Shown piece by piece: positions 50,984 to 58,188 of a stretch of DNA of 64,000 nt (position 1 is the stretch's first letter; every line of letters begins with the position of its first letter). The stretch is from Streptomyces sp. CC0208 (GTDB lineage: Bacteria; Actinomycetota; Actinomycetes; Streptomycetales; Streptomycetaceae): assembly GCF_003443735.1 (NCBI RefSeq), contig NZ_CP031969.1, positions 8,184,001-8,248,000 on the forward strand. Direction: 5' to 3'. The notes beneath the pieces were generated by a model that worked only from the letters and a program-made list of their open reading frames with translations, had not been told where the DNA came from and searched no databases. A program made the translations under genes and the position numbers.

Positions 50984-51964
50984 ATGCCGTTCGTCGCAAA
51001 GGCTTGGAAGGATCTACAGGATCCCGAAGACGGCGTAGTCCGCTTCGAGCACGACCACTACCTGAAGATGTGGGCACTGACCGAGCCGAAGATCGAGGCC
51101 GACTTCCTCCTCCTCGACGAGGCCCAGGACACCAACCCGGTCCTGGAGCGGGTCTTCGCCGCCCAACGCGGGCACGCCCAGCTGGTCATGGTCGGCGACT
51201 CCGCCCAAGCCATCTACGGGTGGCGAGGAGCCCGGGACATGATGACGGGCTTCGACGCCGTTCACCTCACCTTGACCCGCTCCTTCCGCTTCGGCCCCCT
51301 CCTCGCCGAACAGGCCAACCGGTGGCTCGCGTTCACCGACGCGCCGATCCGGCTGACAGGTTCCGACACCATTCCAACGAAGGTCGGCTTGGTCACGAGC
51401 CCAGGCGCGGTGCTGTGCCGCACTAACATCGGCGCCGTGACCGAGGTCATGAGACTGCTGGAGGCGGGCCGTGGAGTCGCACTCACCCGGGGCGGACAGA
51501 CACTCATCGCATTGGCGCTCGCCGCCCGGGACCTCAAAGACGGCCGTCGCACATCCCATCCCGAACTGGTTCTCTTCGCCTCATGGGGTGAGTTGCAGGA
51601 GTATGCGGAATACGATCCCGCAGGCCGAGATCTCCAGCCGTTCGTCGAACTTGTCGACACCCACGGACCCGAAGCCATCATCGCCGCCGTCGACGCTCTG
51701 ACCGACGAAGACAAGGCCGAGGTCACGGTCTCCACCGCCCACAAGGCAAAAGGCCGTGAGTGGCTCGGGGTCAGAATCGCCGACGACTTTCCCCCGCCGC
51801 CGGACAGCGACCAACTGGACGACAGCGGCTGCCCGATCCCGGAACCTGTGAGCGAAACGGACGCCCGTCTCGCCTACGTCGCCGTCACTCGCGCCCGGCA
51901 CCAACTGGACCTCGGAGGGCTCGCATGGATCGAGAACCAACCAGCTCCTGCTGGTGGAGCCTGA
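50984..51964 (+). pseudogene. UvrD-like helicase lacking its N-terminal half
   Basis: The 326-residue frame contains superfamily 1A helicase motifs II to VI only. These are LLLDEAQDTNP (II), VMVGDSAQAIYGWRGA (III), LTRSFRFGPL (IV), VTVSTAHKAKGREW (V) and LAYVAVTRARHQL (VI). Motifs I/Ia with the ATP-binding GxGKT and about 200-250 N-terminal residues are missing, so it cannot be an active helicase. Upstream in-frame codons are non-homologous. Codon use is somewhat less GC-biased than in the neighbourhood. The missing part probably lay where the E2-like gene now starts, so the left break is the 13-bp inverted repeat region. Confidence 0.82.
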
Positions 51965-52288
51965 CAAACCGACGGCACTGGCAGACCCGTAATCCAGCGT
52001 CAGGACCTACGCGGTCGGCGTTGCCACGAGCAAGCAGAAGTCCATCTGCGTACAGAACCCGGCGTACAGCCCGACTTGTCTGCCATCGGGGCTCTGACCT
52101 GGACTTATGTCTTGGTCGGGGCTCCTTTGCGTGTCTGGGGGCTTCCCGCTTCTACCTGGGAGTTCCCGGGAGTTCCCGCGGAAGTGTGCACTGGGACGGG
52201 GCGTCGGCTGCCTGGCTCAGGCCGGTGCCGGGAGCCCTGCGGGCAGCCGCTTGCCGGTGCATCCAGGGATGGCAGGCGGTGCGGACGA
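51965..52288. other. 324-bp stretch without recognisable gene
   Basis: This stretch lies between two gene remnants. It contains no credible frame, no tRNA and no strong repeat that I can see apart from a short direct repeat GGGAGTTCCC at about 52158-52180. It is probably more decayed mobile DNA. Confidence 0.4.
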
Positions 52289-52545
52289 TGGGTGACATCA
52301 CCGACGCCCACCAGGAGTCCGCCCGGGCGCGACGCTTCGATCCAGATCCTTGGGTTCGGCCTCTGTGCCCTCGTGGTTGCTGGGGTCGCCGCGTACGCGT
52401 CGTACGTCCACCAGCGGGAGTTCGCGTTGCAGGGCGGAGCGGATGGAGTGAGCGCCTCGTTGCGGCCGCTCTCGGTGGATGGGCTCTTGCTGTTGGCCAC
52501 GGTCGGCCTGCTGCAGCCATCCGGAACCCGAGCACGCCGACCGCG
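52289..52545 (+). pseudogene. Broken DUF2637 membrane protein
   Basis: A start MGDITDAHQESARARRFD (from ATG 52289) is followed in another frame by IQILGFGLCALVVAGVAAYA and SYVHQREFALQGGADGVSAS, LRPLSVDGLLLLATVGLLQP. This is the N-terminal third of a DUF2637/SpdB-type membrane protein common in Streptomyces plasmids and integrative elements. A few bases (about four) were lost after the RRFD codons, and the rest of the gene is replaced by carotenoid oxygenase sequence. It indicates a former conjugative or integrated element here. Confidence 0.7.
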
Positions 52546-52559
52546 GGCGGGAATCGCGG

Positions 52560-53192
52560 CCGACGTGCGGTGGGTCGATGTGGATCCCGTATGGATCTTC
52601 CACACGCTGAACGCCTACGACGACGGGGAGCGCGTGGTTCCGGACGTGGTCACCCACCCGAGGATGATGTCCAAAGCCACCGGCTCCATCGAAGCCCACG
52701 GCACGCCCGCCCTGGACCGCTACACCCTCGACCCGGCCGCGGGGAAGGCCACTGTGCAGCGCCTCGACGACCGACCGCAGGAGTTCCCCCGGATCAACGA
52801 CCGGCTGATCTCGCTGCCGTACCGCTACGGCTACACGGCGGTCACCACCGATCTGATCGAGTCCTTCGCCAGCACCCTTGAACTCGAGCAGCTCCCTGAC
52901 GACGCGTTCTCCAACCGGTTGATCAAGCACGATCTCCACCGCGGGACCCAGGAGATCCGCACGTTCGGCAGGGCCGCGACGCTCGCCGAGCCGGTCTTCG
53001 TGCCCGCGGCGGCCGGTGGCGCCGAGGACGACGGCTATCTGTCGGTGTTCGTCCATGATCCCGAGCGGCTCCGCCACCGACCTGGTGATCCTGGCGGCCC
53101 AGGACGTCACCGCGGCCCCCGTGGCCACCGTCCATCTGCCGGCCCGGGTCCCCCGCGGCTTCCACGGCAGCTGGATCCCCGACGCGGGCTGA
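52560..53192 (+). pseudogene. C-terminal half of carotenoid oxygenase, frameshifted
   Basis: The remnant matches the C-terminal half of the RPE65/carotenoid cleavage dioxygenase family. WVDVDPVWIFHTLNAYDDGE includes the third iron-binding His, and the family end RGFHGSW includes the fourth. The first two His and about 250 residues are missing. After VFVHDPER the frame breaks: GAGCGGC appears where GAGCGCGGC is expected, a two-base loss, and the last part (SATDLVILAAQDVTAAPVAT) continues in another frame to TGA 53192. Not functional. The family includes lignostilbene and isoeugenol-type dioxygenases that make aromatic aldehydes, which fits the aldehyde dehydrogenase next door. Confidence 0.8.
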
Positions 53193-53242
53193 CAAGGAGC
53201 CCTGGAAGGCGCCCGCTTCGGAGGGCCCGAGGCGGGCCACGA

Positions 53243-54943
53243 TCACTCGTCCTGCGGGTAGGTCGTGAAGTAGTGCTCCTTGGTCTGCGCGAGCCGGGTG
53301 CGCGCGACGGCGAAGTCCAGGACGGCGGGGCGGCCGGCCGCGTTCTCCGCGAGGGCGCGCTTCAGGGCGTCAGGTACGGCGGCCGGGTCGTCGACGCGTT
53401 CGCCGTACGCGCCGCAGGCCTCGGCCAGGCGGGCGAAGTCGGGCTGGAAGGGGAACTCTGTGTCCTGGATGCGGTTGCCGTAGGTGTGTTCCTGGAGGTC
53501 CCGGATGGAGCCGAGGGCGTCGTCGTTGAGCACGCACCAGGTGACTGCGAGTCTGTACTGGGCGGCCATCGGCACGATGTTCATGACCATTTGGAAGGAG
53601 CCGTCGCCGACGAAGCACAGGGCGGGCCGCCGCGGGTGGACCAGGCGGGCGGCGGGCAGGGCGGCGGCCGCGAACCCCATGCCGTAGAAGCTGGACGGGG
53701 TGATGACGGAGCGCGGTCGGTAGACGCGGAAGAAGGGGAACGCGCCGCCGATGTGCTGGGCGAGGGCGCCGACGTCGACGCCGAGGACGGTGTCGCGGGG
53801 GAAGACGGAACGGGCGGTGCGGATGACGCGGGCGGGATGGATCGGGGCCCTGTCGTCGAGTGCCATGCGGTCGACGGCGGCGTCGAGGGCGGTGATGTCC
53901 TGGAGGAGGCGCTCCGTGCGGCCGGGGTCGGCGTGTGTGTCCTCGGGCAGGGCGGTGAGCAGTTGCTCCAGGACTCTCTTGATGTCGCCGTTGACGGGGA
54001 TGTGGGCCGGGATGGCGCGGCCCAGTTCGGCCGGGTCGATGTCGACCTGGATGTAGGTGGCGTCGGGGGACGGGAGGGCGGTGGGCTGCCAGTTGGTCTC
54101 CATCTCCTCGAAGCGGGTTCCGAGGCCGAGGACCACGTCCGCTTCGCCGAGCAGCCGTTTGGCGACCGGGTTGCGGTGGGCGCCGAGGCCACCGGCCGCG
54201 AGGGGGTGGTCGTCGGGGAGGCTGCCGCGTCCGGCGAGGCTGGTCAGTACGGGGGCCGACAGCCGTTCGGCCAGGGCGCGCAGTTCGTCGAAGGCTCCGG
54301 AGGAGGCGACTCCGCCACCCGCGACGAGGAGCGGGCTGCGGGCAGCGGCGAGGGCCGCTGCCGCGGCGTCGACGGCCGGTTGGTCGGCGGCGAGCCGGGC
54401 GGGCGGGCCGACCGGCAGGTACGGCTTGTCGGGGACGTCGAGGGTCAGCAGGTCACGCGGGATGTCGATCAGGACGGGGCCCGGCCTGCCGCCGCGGGCG
54501 CGGGCGAAGCCCTGCCGCAGGACGTCGGTGAGGAGGTCGGCCCGGTCGACCCGGACCGACCACTTGGTGACGGGGGCGAACACCTGGTCGGTGGCGACCT
54601 CCTGGCTGGCGCCCCGGTGCGCGGTCGCCGTGGCGCCGCGGCCGCCGAGCACGATCATGGGCAGGGCCCCGACGTATGCCTCCGCGACCGCGGTGAGGGT
54701 GTTGGTGACGCCCGGTCCGGCGGTGGCCAGGACCACGGCGGGCCGGCCGGTGAGCTGGGCGTACGCCGCCGCCATGGCCGCCGCGTGATGCTCATGGCGT
54801 ACCAGGAAGCTGCTGATGCCGGGCGTGCGGTGGATGGCGTCGTAGAGGGGCAGAACATGACCGCCAGGCATGCCGAAGACATGGCTGACGCCCTCGGCTC
54901 GCAGGGCATTGACGATGGCCTGACCAGCGTTGATCTCGCCCAT
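53243..54943 (-). CDS. ThDP-dependent enzyme, acetolactate synthase-like
   Basis: This 566-residue three-domain thiamine diphosphate enzyme has the cofactor-activating Glu51 in FLVRHEHHAAAMAAAYAQ. The central domain contains PLLVAGGGVASSGAFDEL. The ThDP/Mg motif is CFVGDGSFQM with N in MVMNIVPMAAQ (GDG...N). The family includes acetolactate synthase, benzoylformate decarboxylase and related 2-keto acid decarboxylases; the exact reaction is unclear. It is second in an operon after the aldehyde dehydrogenase gene (45-bp gap), so it likely makes or removes an aldehyde used by that enzyme. It has normal length. Confidence 0.85.
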   Translation of the reverse strand: MGEINAGQAIVNALRAEGVSHVFGMPGGHVLPLYDAIHRTPGISSFLVRHEHHAAAMAAAYAQLTGRPAVVLATAGPGVTNTLTAVAEAYVGALPMIVLGGRGATATAHRGASQEVATDQVFAPVTKWSVRVDRADLLTDVLRQGFARARGGRPGPVLIDIPRDLLTLDVPDKPYLPVGPPARLAADQPAVDAAAAALAAARSPLLVAGGGVASSGAFDELRALAERLSAPVLTSLAGRGSLPDDHPLAAGGLGAHRNPVAKRLLGEADVVLGLGTRFEEMETNWQPTALPSPDATYIQVDIDPAELGRAIPAHIPVNGDIKRVLEQLLTALPEDTHADPGRTERLLQDITALDAAVDRMALDDRAPIHPARVIRTARSVFPRDTVLGVDVGALAQHIGGAFPFFRVYRPRSVITPSSFYGMGFAAAALPAARLVHPRRPALCFVGDGSFQMVMNIVPMAAQYRLAVTWCVLNDDALGSIRDLQEHTYGNRIQDTEFPFQPDFARLAEACGAYGERVDDPAAVPDALKRALAENAAGRPAVLDFAVARTRLAQTKEHYFTTYPQDE

Positions 54944-54988
54944 GGCGGCGCGACTCCTGTTCTGGTGATGCTGGTTGAGGGTGTCCGG

Positions 54989-56446
54989 TCAGAACGGGTA
55001 GGGGGCGATCCGGGGGCGCGCGGTCAGCCACTGGGTCTCGGTGAAGGCCTCGATGTTGGCCTCGGGGCCGCCGAAGCGCGAACCGGTACCGGAGGCGCCG
55101 ACGCCGCCGAAGGGGGCGTTGGCCTCGTCGGAGACGGTCTGCTCGTTGATGTGGACGATGCCGCTGGGAACCGCGTCCGCGATGGCCATGGCGTCGCCGA
55201 CGTCACCGAGGATGCCGAGGGAGAGTCCGTACTCGCTCTCGGACGCGAGAGCGATGGCCTCCTCCGTCGTGGCGAAGGGCACGACGGGCGCCACGGGGCC
55301 GAACACCTCGTCCGTCCAGGCGGGCATCGTCGGGGACACGGCCGCCAGCACGGTCGGGGCGTAGAAGAGGTCCTGGTAGGTGCCGCCGGCGGCGAGCCGG
55401 GCGCCGGCGGCCACGGTCCGCCGCACGAGGTCGTCGACGCGCCCGAGCTGCCGGTCGTCGATGAGCGGGCCGAGCGCGACCTGACCGGACGCCGGGTCGC
55501 CGACGGGCAGGTGGGCGGCCTTGGCGGACAGGGCTTCCACGTAGGCGTCGTACAGGCTTTCGTGGACCAGGTGGCGGCCGGTGGACATGCATATCTGGCC
55601 CTGGTGCATGAAGGAGCCGAAGGCACCGGCGGAGGCGGCCAGCGCCAGGTCCGCGCCGGGCAGCACGATGAGGGCGTTGTTCCCGCCGAGTTCCAGGTGC
55701 GTGCGCTTGAGATGGCGGGCACCCAGCTCTCCGACCCGGCGGCCCGCCGCCGTGGATCCGGTGAAGGAGACGACGCGGACCTCGGGAGCGGTCACCACGG
55801 CCTCGCCCACGTCGGCGCCGCCGGGCAGTAGTTGGAGGAGTCCCTCCGGCAGACCGGCTTCCTGGAAGATCCGTACGAGGGCGACTCCGCCGCACACCGC
55901 CGTGCGAGGGTCGGGCTTGAGGAGTACCGCGTTGCCCAGCGCGAGGGCCGGGGCGACGGAACGGATGGACAGGATGACCGGGAAGTTGAAGGGTGCGATG
56001 ACGCTGACCACGCCCGCCGGGCGGCGCCGGGCGAAGCTCCAGCGTGCCTCGTCGGACGGCAGCACAGTGCCGTGCGGATGGCTGGGCAGCGCGGCGGCCT
56101 CGTAGCACTCCTGGGCGGCGATGTGGGTCTCCAGCGCCGCCTTGGCGCGGATGGCGCCGCTCTCGCGGACGATCCAGTCCTGGATCTCCTCGGCGTGCGC
56201 CTCCCACAGCGCGCCGGCCCTGCGCAGGACGGCGGCCCGCTCCCCGGGCGGCCGGGCCGCCCACTGTGCCTGCGCGGCCGCCGCTCGGGTGGCGGCCTTG
56301 CGCGCGTCCTCCGCGTCGGCCATCCCGATGGCGCCGAGTGGGTCCCCGGTGGCGGGCTCGATGACCGGGGCGGTCCCGCCGGAACCGCCGGACCAGCCGT
56401 CGGCAAAGATCTTCGCAGTCCATGTGTCCGCGTCGAGAAGGCTCAC
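54989..56446 (-). CDS. Aldehyde dehydrogenase, benzaldehyde/vanillin-type
   Basis: This 485-residue NAD(P)-dependent aldehyde dehydrogenase has the blocks SVIAPFNFPVILSIRSVAPA, VSFTGSTAAGRRV (cofactor loop), and LELGGNNALIVLPGADL with the catalytic Glu. GQICMSTGRHLVHESLYDAY holds the nucleophilic Cys. Its closest look is the benzaldehyde or vanillin dehydrogenase subgroup (short N-terminus, GVGASGTGSRFGG near the end). The GTG at 56446 has GGGAG seven bases upstream. It is first of a two-gene operon with the ThDP enzyme and divergent from the VOC and SDR genes, forming a likely aromatic-aldehyde catabolism module. Confidence 0.88.
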   Translation of the reverse strand: MSLLDADTWTAKIFADGWSGGSGGTAPVIEPATGDPLGAIGMADAEDARKAATRAAAAQAQWAARPPGERAAVLRRAGALWEAHAEEIQDWIVRESGAIRAKAALETHIAAQECYEAAALPSHPHGTVLPSDEARWSFARRRPAGVVSVIAPFNFPVILSIRSVAPALALGNAVLLKPDPRTAVCGGVALVRIFQEAGLPEGLLQLLPGGADVGEAVVTAPEVRVVSFTGSTAAGRRVGELGARHLKRTHLELGGNNALIVLPGADLALAASAGAFGSFMHQGQICMSTGRHLVHESLYDAYVEALSAKAAHLPVGDPASGQVALGPLIDDRQLGRVDDLVRRTVAAGARLAAGGTYQDLFYAPTVLAAVSPTMPAWTDEVFGPVAPVVPFATTEEAIALASESEYGLSLGILGDVGDAMAIADAVPSGIVHINEQTVSDEANAPFGGVGASGTGSRFGGPEANIEAFTETQWLTARPRIAPYPF

Positions 56447-56606
56447 GATGCACTCCCTGAAGTGATTAGACTTCACAGTATTGTCGTGTGTTTCAATTTC
56501 GCAAGACCTGTGCACGGATGGTCCTTCCACCTGCAGAAGTCTTGTTGCCGACATGGCCAGACTGCTTAGATGTCTTAGATTGTTGACTACTCCACAGGAG
56601 GCAGCG
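56447..56606. promoter_or_regulatory. Divergent promoter region with CTTAGAT direct repeat
   Basis: This 160-bp spacer between the aldehyde dehydrogenase and VOC genes is clearly more AT-rich than its flanks. CTTAGAT occurs at 56565-56571 and 56574-56580, nine bases apart, about 30 nt before the VOC start. A shared regulator may bind here. No regulator gene is adjacent. Confidence 0.45.
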
Positions 56607-57077
56607 ATGTGCTCGATGCACCCCACGGCGGCAGCGGCACCCCAGGCCTCGGCCGCAACCACGGCCATCGACCATGTCGGACTGTCGGTCCGTGATCTCG
56701 ACGCGGCCGTCGTCTTCTACACCAAAGCCCTCGGACTCACCGAGGAGTTCCGCTTCGAGGTCGAGGACCAGCGCATGCGTGCTGTGGTGCTGCGCGCCGC
56801 CGACGGCTACGCGGTGGAGCTCATGTCCCGCCCCGATTCGGTCCCCTCGCCCCCCGCGTCCGACCCGAACACGGCCGTACTGCGCCAGGGTTACGGGCAT
56901 TTCTGCCTTCGGGTGAGCGACTTGGACGGCCTCTACGACCGAGTGCTCGCCGCGGGCGCCTCAGTGATCGTGCCACCGGGCCCGGCCCCCCACCCCGATG
57001 TCCGCTTCGGCTATCTCGCCGATCCTGAAGGCAACCTGATCGAGCTGATCCAGATTCGCGAGGGAGCAACGCTGTGA
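56607..57077 (+). CDS. VOC-family (glyoxalase/dioxygenase-like) protein
   Basis: This 156-residue single-domain vicinal-oxygen-chelate protein has IDHVGLSVRDLDAAVVFYTK (metal His in the first strand), YGHFCLRVSDLDGLYDRVLA for the second unit with its His, and YLADPEGNLIELIQ with the metal Glu. The metal set (His, His, Glu) looks complete, as in lactoylglutathione lyase or extradiol dioxygenase relatives. AGGAGG precedes the ATG. Its stop overlaps the SDR start (GTGA), so the two are one operon, facing the aldehyde dehydrogenase operon. Confidence 0.85.
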   Translation: MCSMHPTAAAAPQASAATTAIDHVGLSVRDLDAAVVFYTKALGLTEEFRFEVEDQRMRAVVLRAADGYAVELMSRPDSVPSPPASDPNTAVLRQGYGHFCLRVSDLDGLYDRVLAAGASVIVPPGPAPHPDVRFGYLADPEGNLIELIQIREGATL

Positions 57078-57838
57078 CCGGCACACCGTTCATGGAGGGG
57101 AAGTCCGGACTGGTGACGGGCGGCGCCGGCGGTATCGGCCGGGCCAGCGCGCTCGCCTTCGCACGGGCGGGTGCCGCGGTGCTCGTCAGCGACCTGGAGA
57201 GCTGCCGGGACGGCGGGGAGCAGACGGTCGAGCTGGTCGGGAAGGAGGGAGGCCGTGCCCGCTTCGTTCCCTGCGACGTCACCCGCGAAGCGGACCAGGA
57301 ACGGCTGGTCGCCGAAACCGTACGTGCTTACGGGCGGCTCGACTTCGCGCTGAACAACGCCGGCGTCGAGCACCAGGCGAGCCTCGTCGACATGGAGGCC
57401 GCCGACTTCGACCGGGTCATCGCCGTCAACCTCAAGGGCGTCTGGCTGGGGCTGAAGCACCAGATCCGGCAGATGCTCGCCCAGGGCGGCACCGGCGCGA
57501 TCGTCAACACATCGTCGCTGGCCGGGCTGGTGTCGCCGCCGCTGCTCGGAGCGTACGTGGCGAGCAAGCACGGTGTGCTTGGCCTCACCAAGACGGCCGC
57601 CGTGGAGTACGCCGAGTCCGGAATCCGGGTGAACGCCGTGTGTCCTGCCTCCATTCGCACACCGCTCATGGACGCGCTGACGGACGATCAGCTTGCCCAG
57701 TGGGTCAGCCGCATGGCCATCAAGCGGCTCGGCGAGCCGGAGGAGGTCGCGGCGGCGGTGGTGTGGCTCTGCTCGGATCAGGCGAGCTTCGTGACGGGGG
57801 TCGGTCTGCCGGTCGACGCGGGGGCGTCGGCGATGTGA
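57074..57838 (+). CDS. Short-chain dehydrogenase/reductase
   Basis: This 254-residue classical SDR has the cofactor motif LVTGGAGGIGRASA, NNAG (NNAGVEHQAS), Ser in IVNTSSLAGL, and Y-V-A-S-K as the active pair. C-terminal VNAVCPASIRTPL follows. The aspartate in SDLES after strand 2 suggests NAD(H) preference. It starts with GTG overlapping the VOC stop. Together with VOC, aldehyde dehydrogenase and the ThDP enzyme, it probably serves degradation of an aromatic or other carbonyl compound. A strong hairpin terminator follows. Confidence 0.9.
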   Translation: MTGTPFMEGKSGLVTGGAGGIGRASALAFARAGAAVLVSDLESCRDGGEQTVELVGKEGGRARFVPCDVTREADQERLVAETVRAYGRLDFALNNAGVEHQASLVDMEAADFDRVIAVNLKGVWLGLKHQIRQMLAQGGTGAIVNTSSLAGLVSPPLLGAYVASKHGVLGLTKTAAVEYAESGIRVNAVCPASIRTPLMDALTDDQLAQWVSRMAIKRLGEPEEVAAAVVWLCSDQASFVTGVGLPVDAGASAM

Positions 57839-57864
57839 ACCGTCCGACGGAGGAGGACGAGGCA

Positions 57865-57904
57865 AGTGCCGGGCGTGACCCGCGAGTTCGGGTCCCCCGG
57901 CACT
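57865..57904 (+). terminator. Hairpin terminator after SDR gene
   Basis: AGTGCCGGG (57865-57873) pairs with CCCGGCACT (57896-57904), and inside it ACCCG pairs with CGGGT. This gives a stable stem-loop of about 14 bp total, 27 nt after the stop, with CTTGTGTCC following. Confidence 0.75.
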
Positions 57905-57967
57905 CTTGTGTCCGAACACCTCTGCGTGAGACACGTCGGGCCTGCGGCCTGGTGCCGCGGGCCCGAC

Positions 57968-58093
57968 TCACGTATGTGCTGTCAGAAGCCGTTGCACGCC
58001 CTCCACACTTGCCGGGACCGGCGCCAGCCCCAGTGAGGCGACGATCTCCTGACACGACATCACCCTGTGTTTGGCTGACCGGCGTTCGGCCAT
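57968..58093 (-). pseudogene. Remnant of an element-associated HTH protein (left copy)
   Basis: The reverse strand reads MAERRSAKHRVMSCQEIVAS then LGLAPVPASVEGV and stops after QRLLTAHT. The first 30 residues match the protein at the right end of the window (LAERRSDRDRVMTCQEIVAA, LGLAPVPASVEGV). About 99 bp (57994-58092) are nearly identical to 63749-63848 in the same orientation. This is a short remnant of a gene common near Streptomyces insertion sequences. Confidence 0.7.
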
Positions 58094-58141
58094 TGGGGAT
58101 TCGAGGTTCGCGGCGGCTGACCGCGCGAGGCCGCAGCCGGA

Positions 58142-58184
58142 AGCACCCGCTGACGCGCCGTCATACTGCGCGCCAGCGGGTGCT
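58142..58184 (-). terminator. Terminator after MMPL gene
   Basis: AGCACCCGCTGACGCGC (58142-58158) and GCGCGCCAGCGGGTGCT (58168-58184) form a 17-bp stem with one mismatch and a 9-nt loop, starting 4 bp beyond the MMPL stop codon. Confidence 0.8.
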
Positions 58185-58188
58185 CGGG

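Larger units (their letters stand above)
57839..58188. other. 350-bp spacer with terminators and an HTH remnant
   Basis: This spacer holds two terminators and a truncated copy of a mobile-element HTH gene, listed separately. No intact gene is present. It marks the left edge of the MMPL/TetR/SDR cassette. Confidence 0.5.

Noticed and set aside
50984..51964. Helicase as an active defence effector paired with the E2-like protein
   Set aside because: It has no ATP-binding motif I and its upstream in-frame residues are not helicase-like, so it is a remnant rather than a partner.
53243..55831. Long forward frame after the carotenoid oxygenase remnant
   Set aside because: Beyond about 53,090 it is antisense to the ThDP enzyme and aldehyde dehydrogenase, both of which have complete motifs; it is a shadow.
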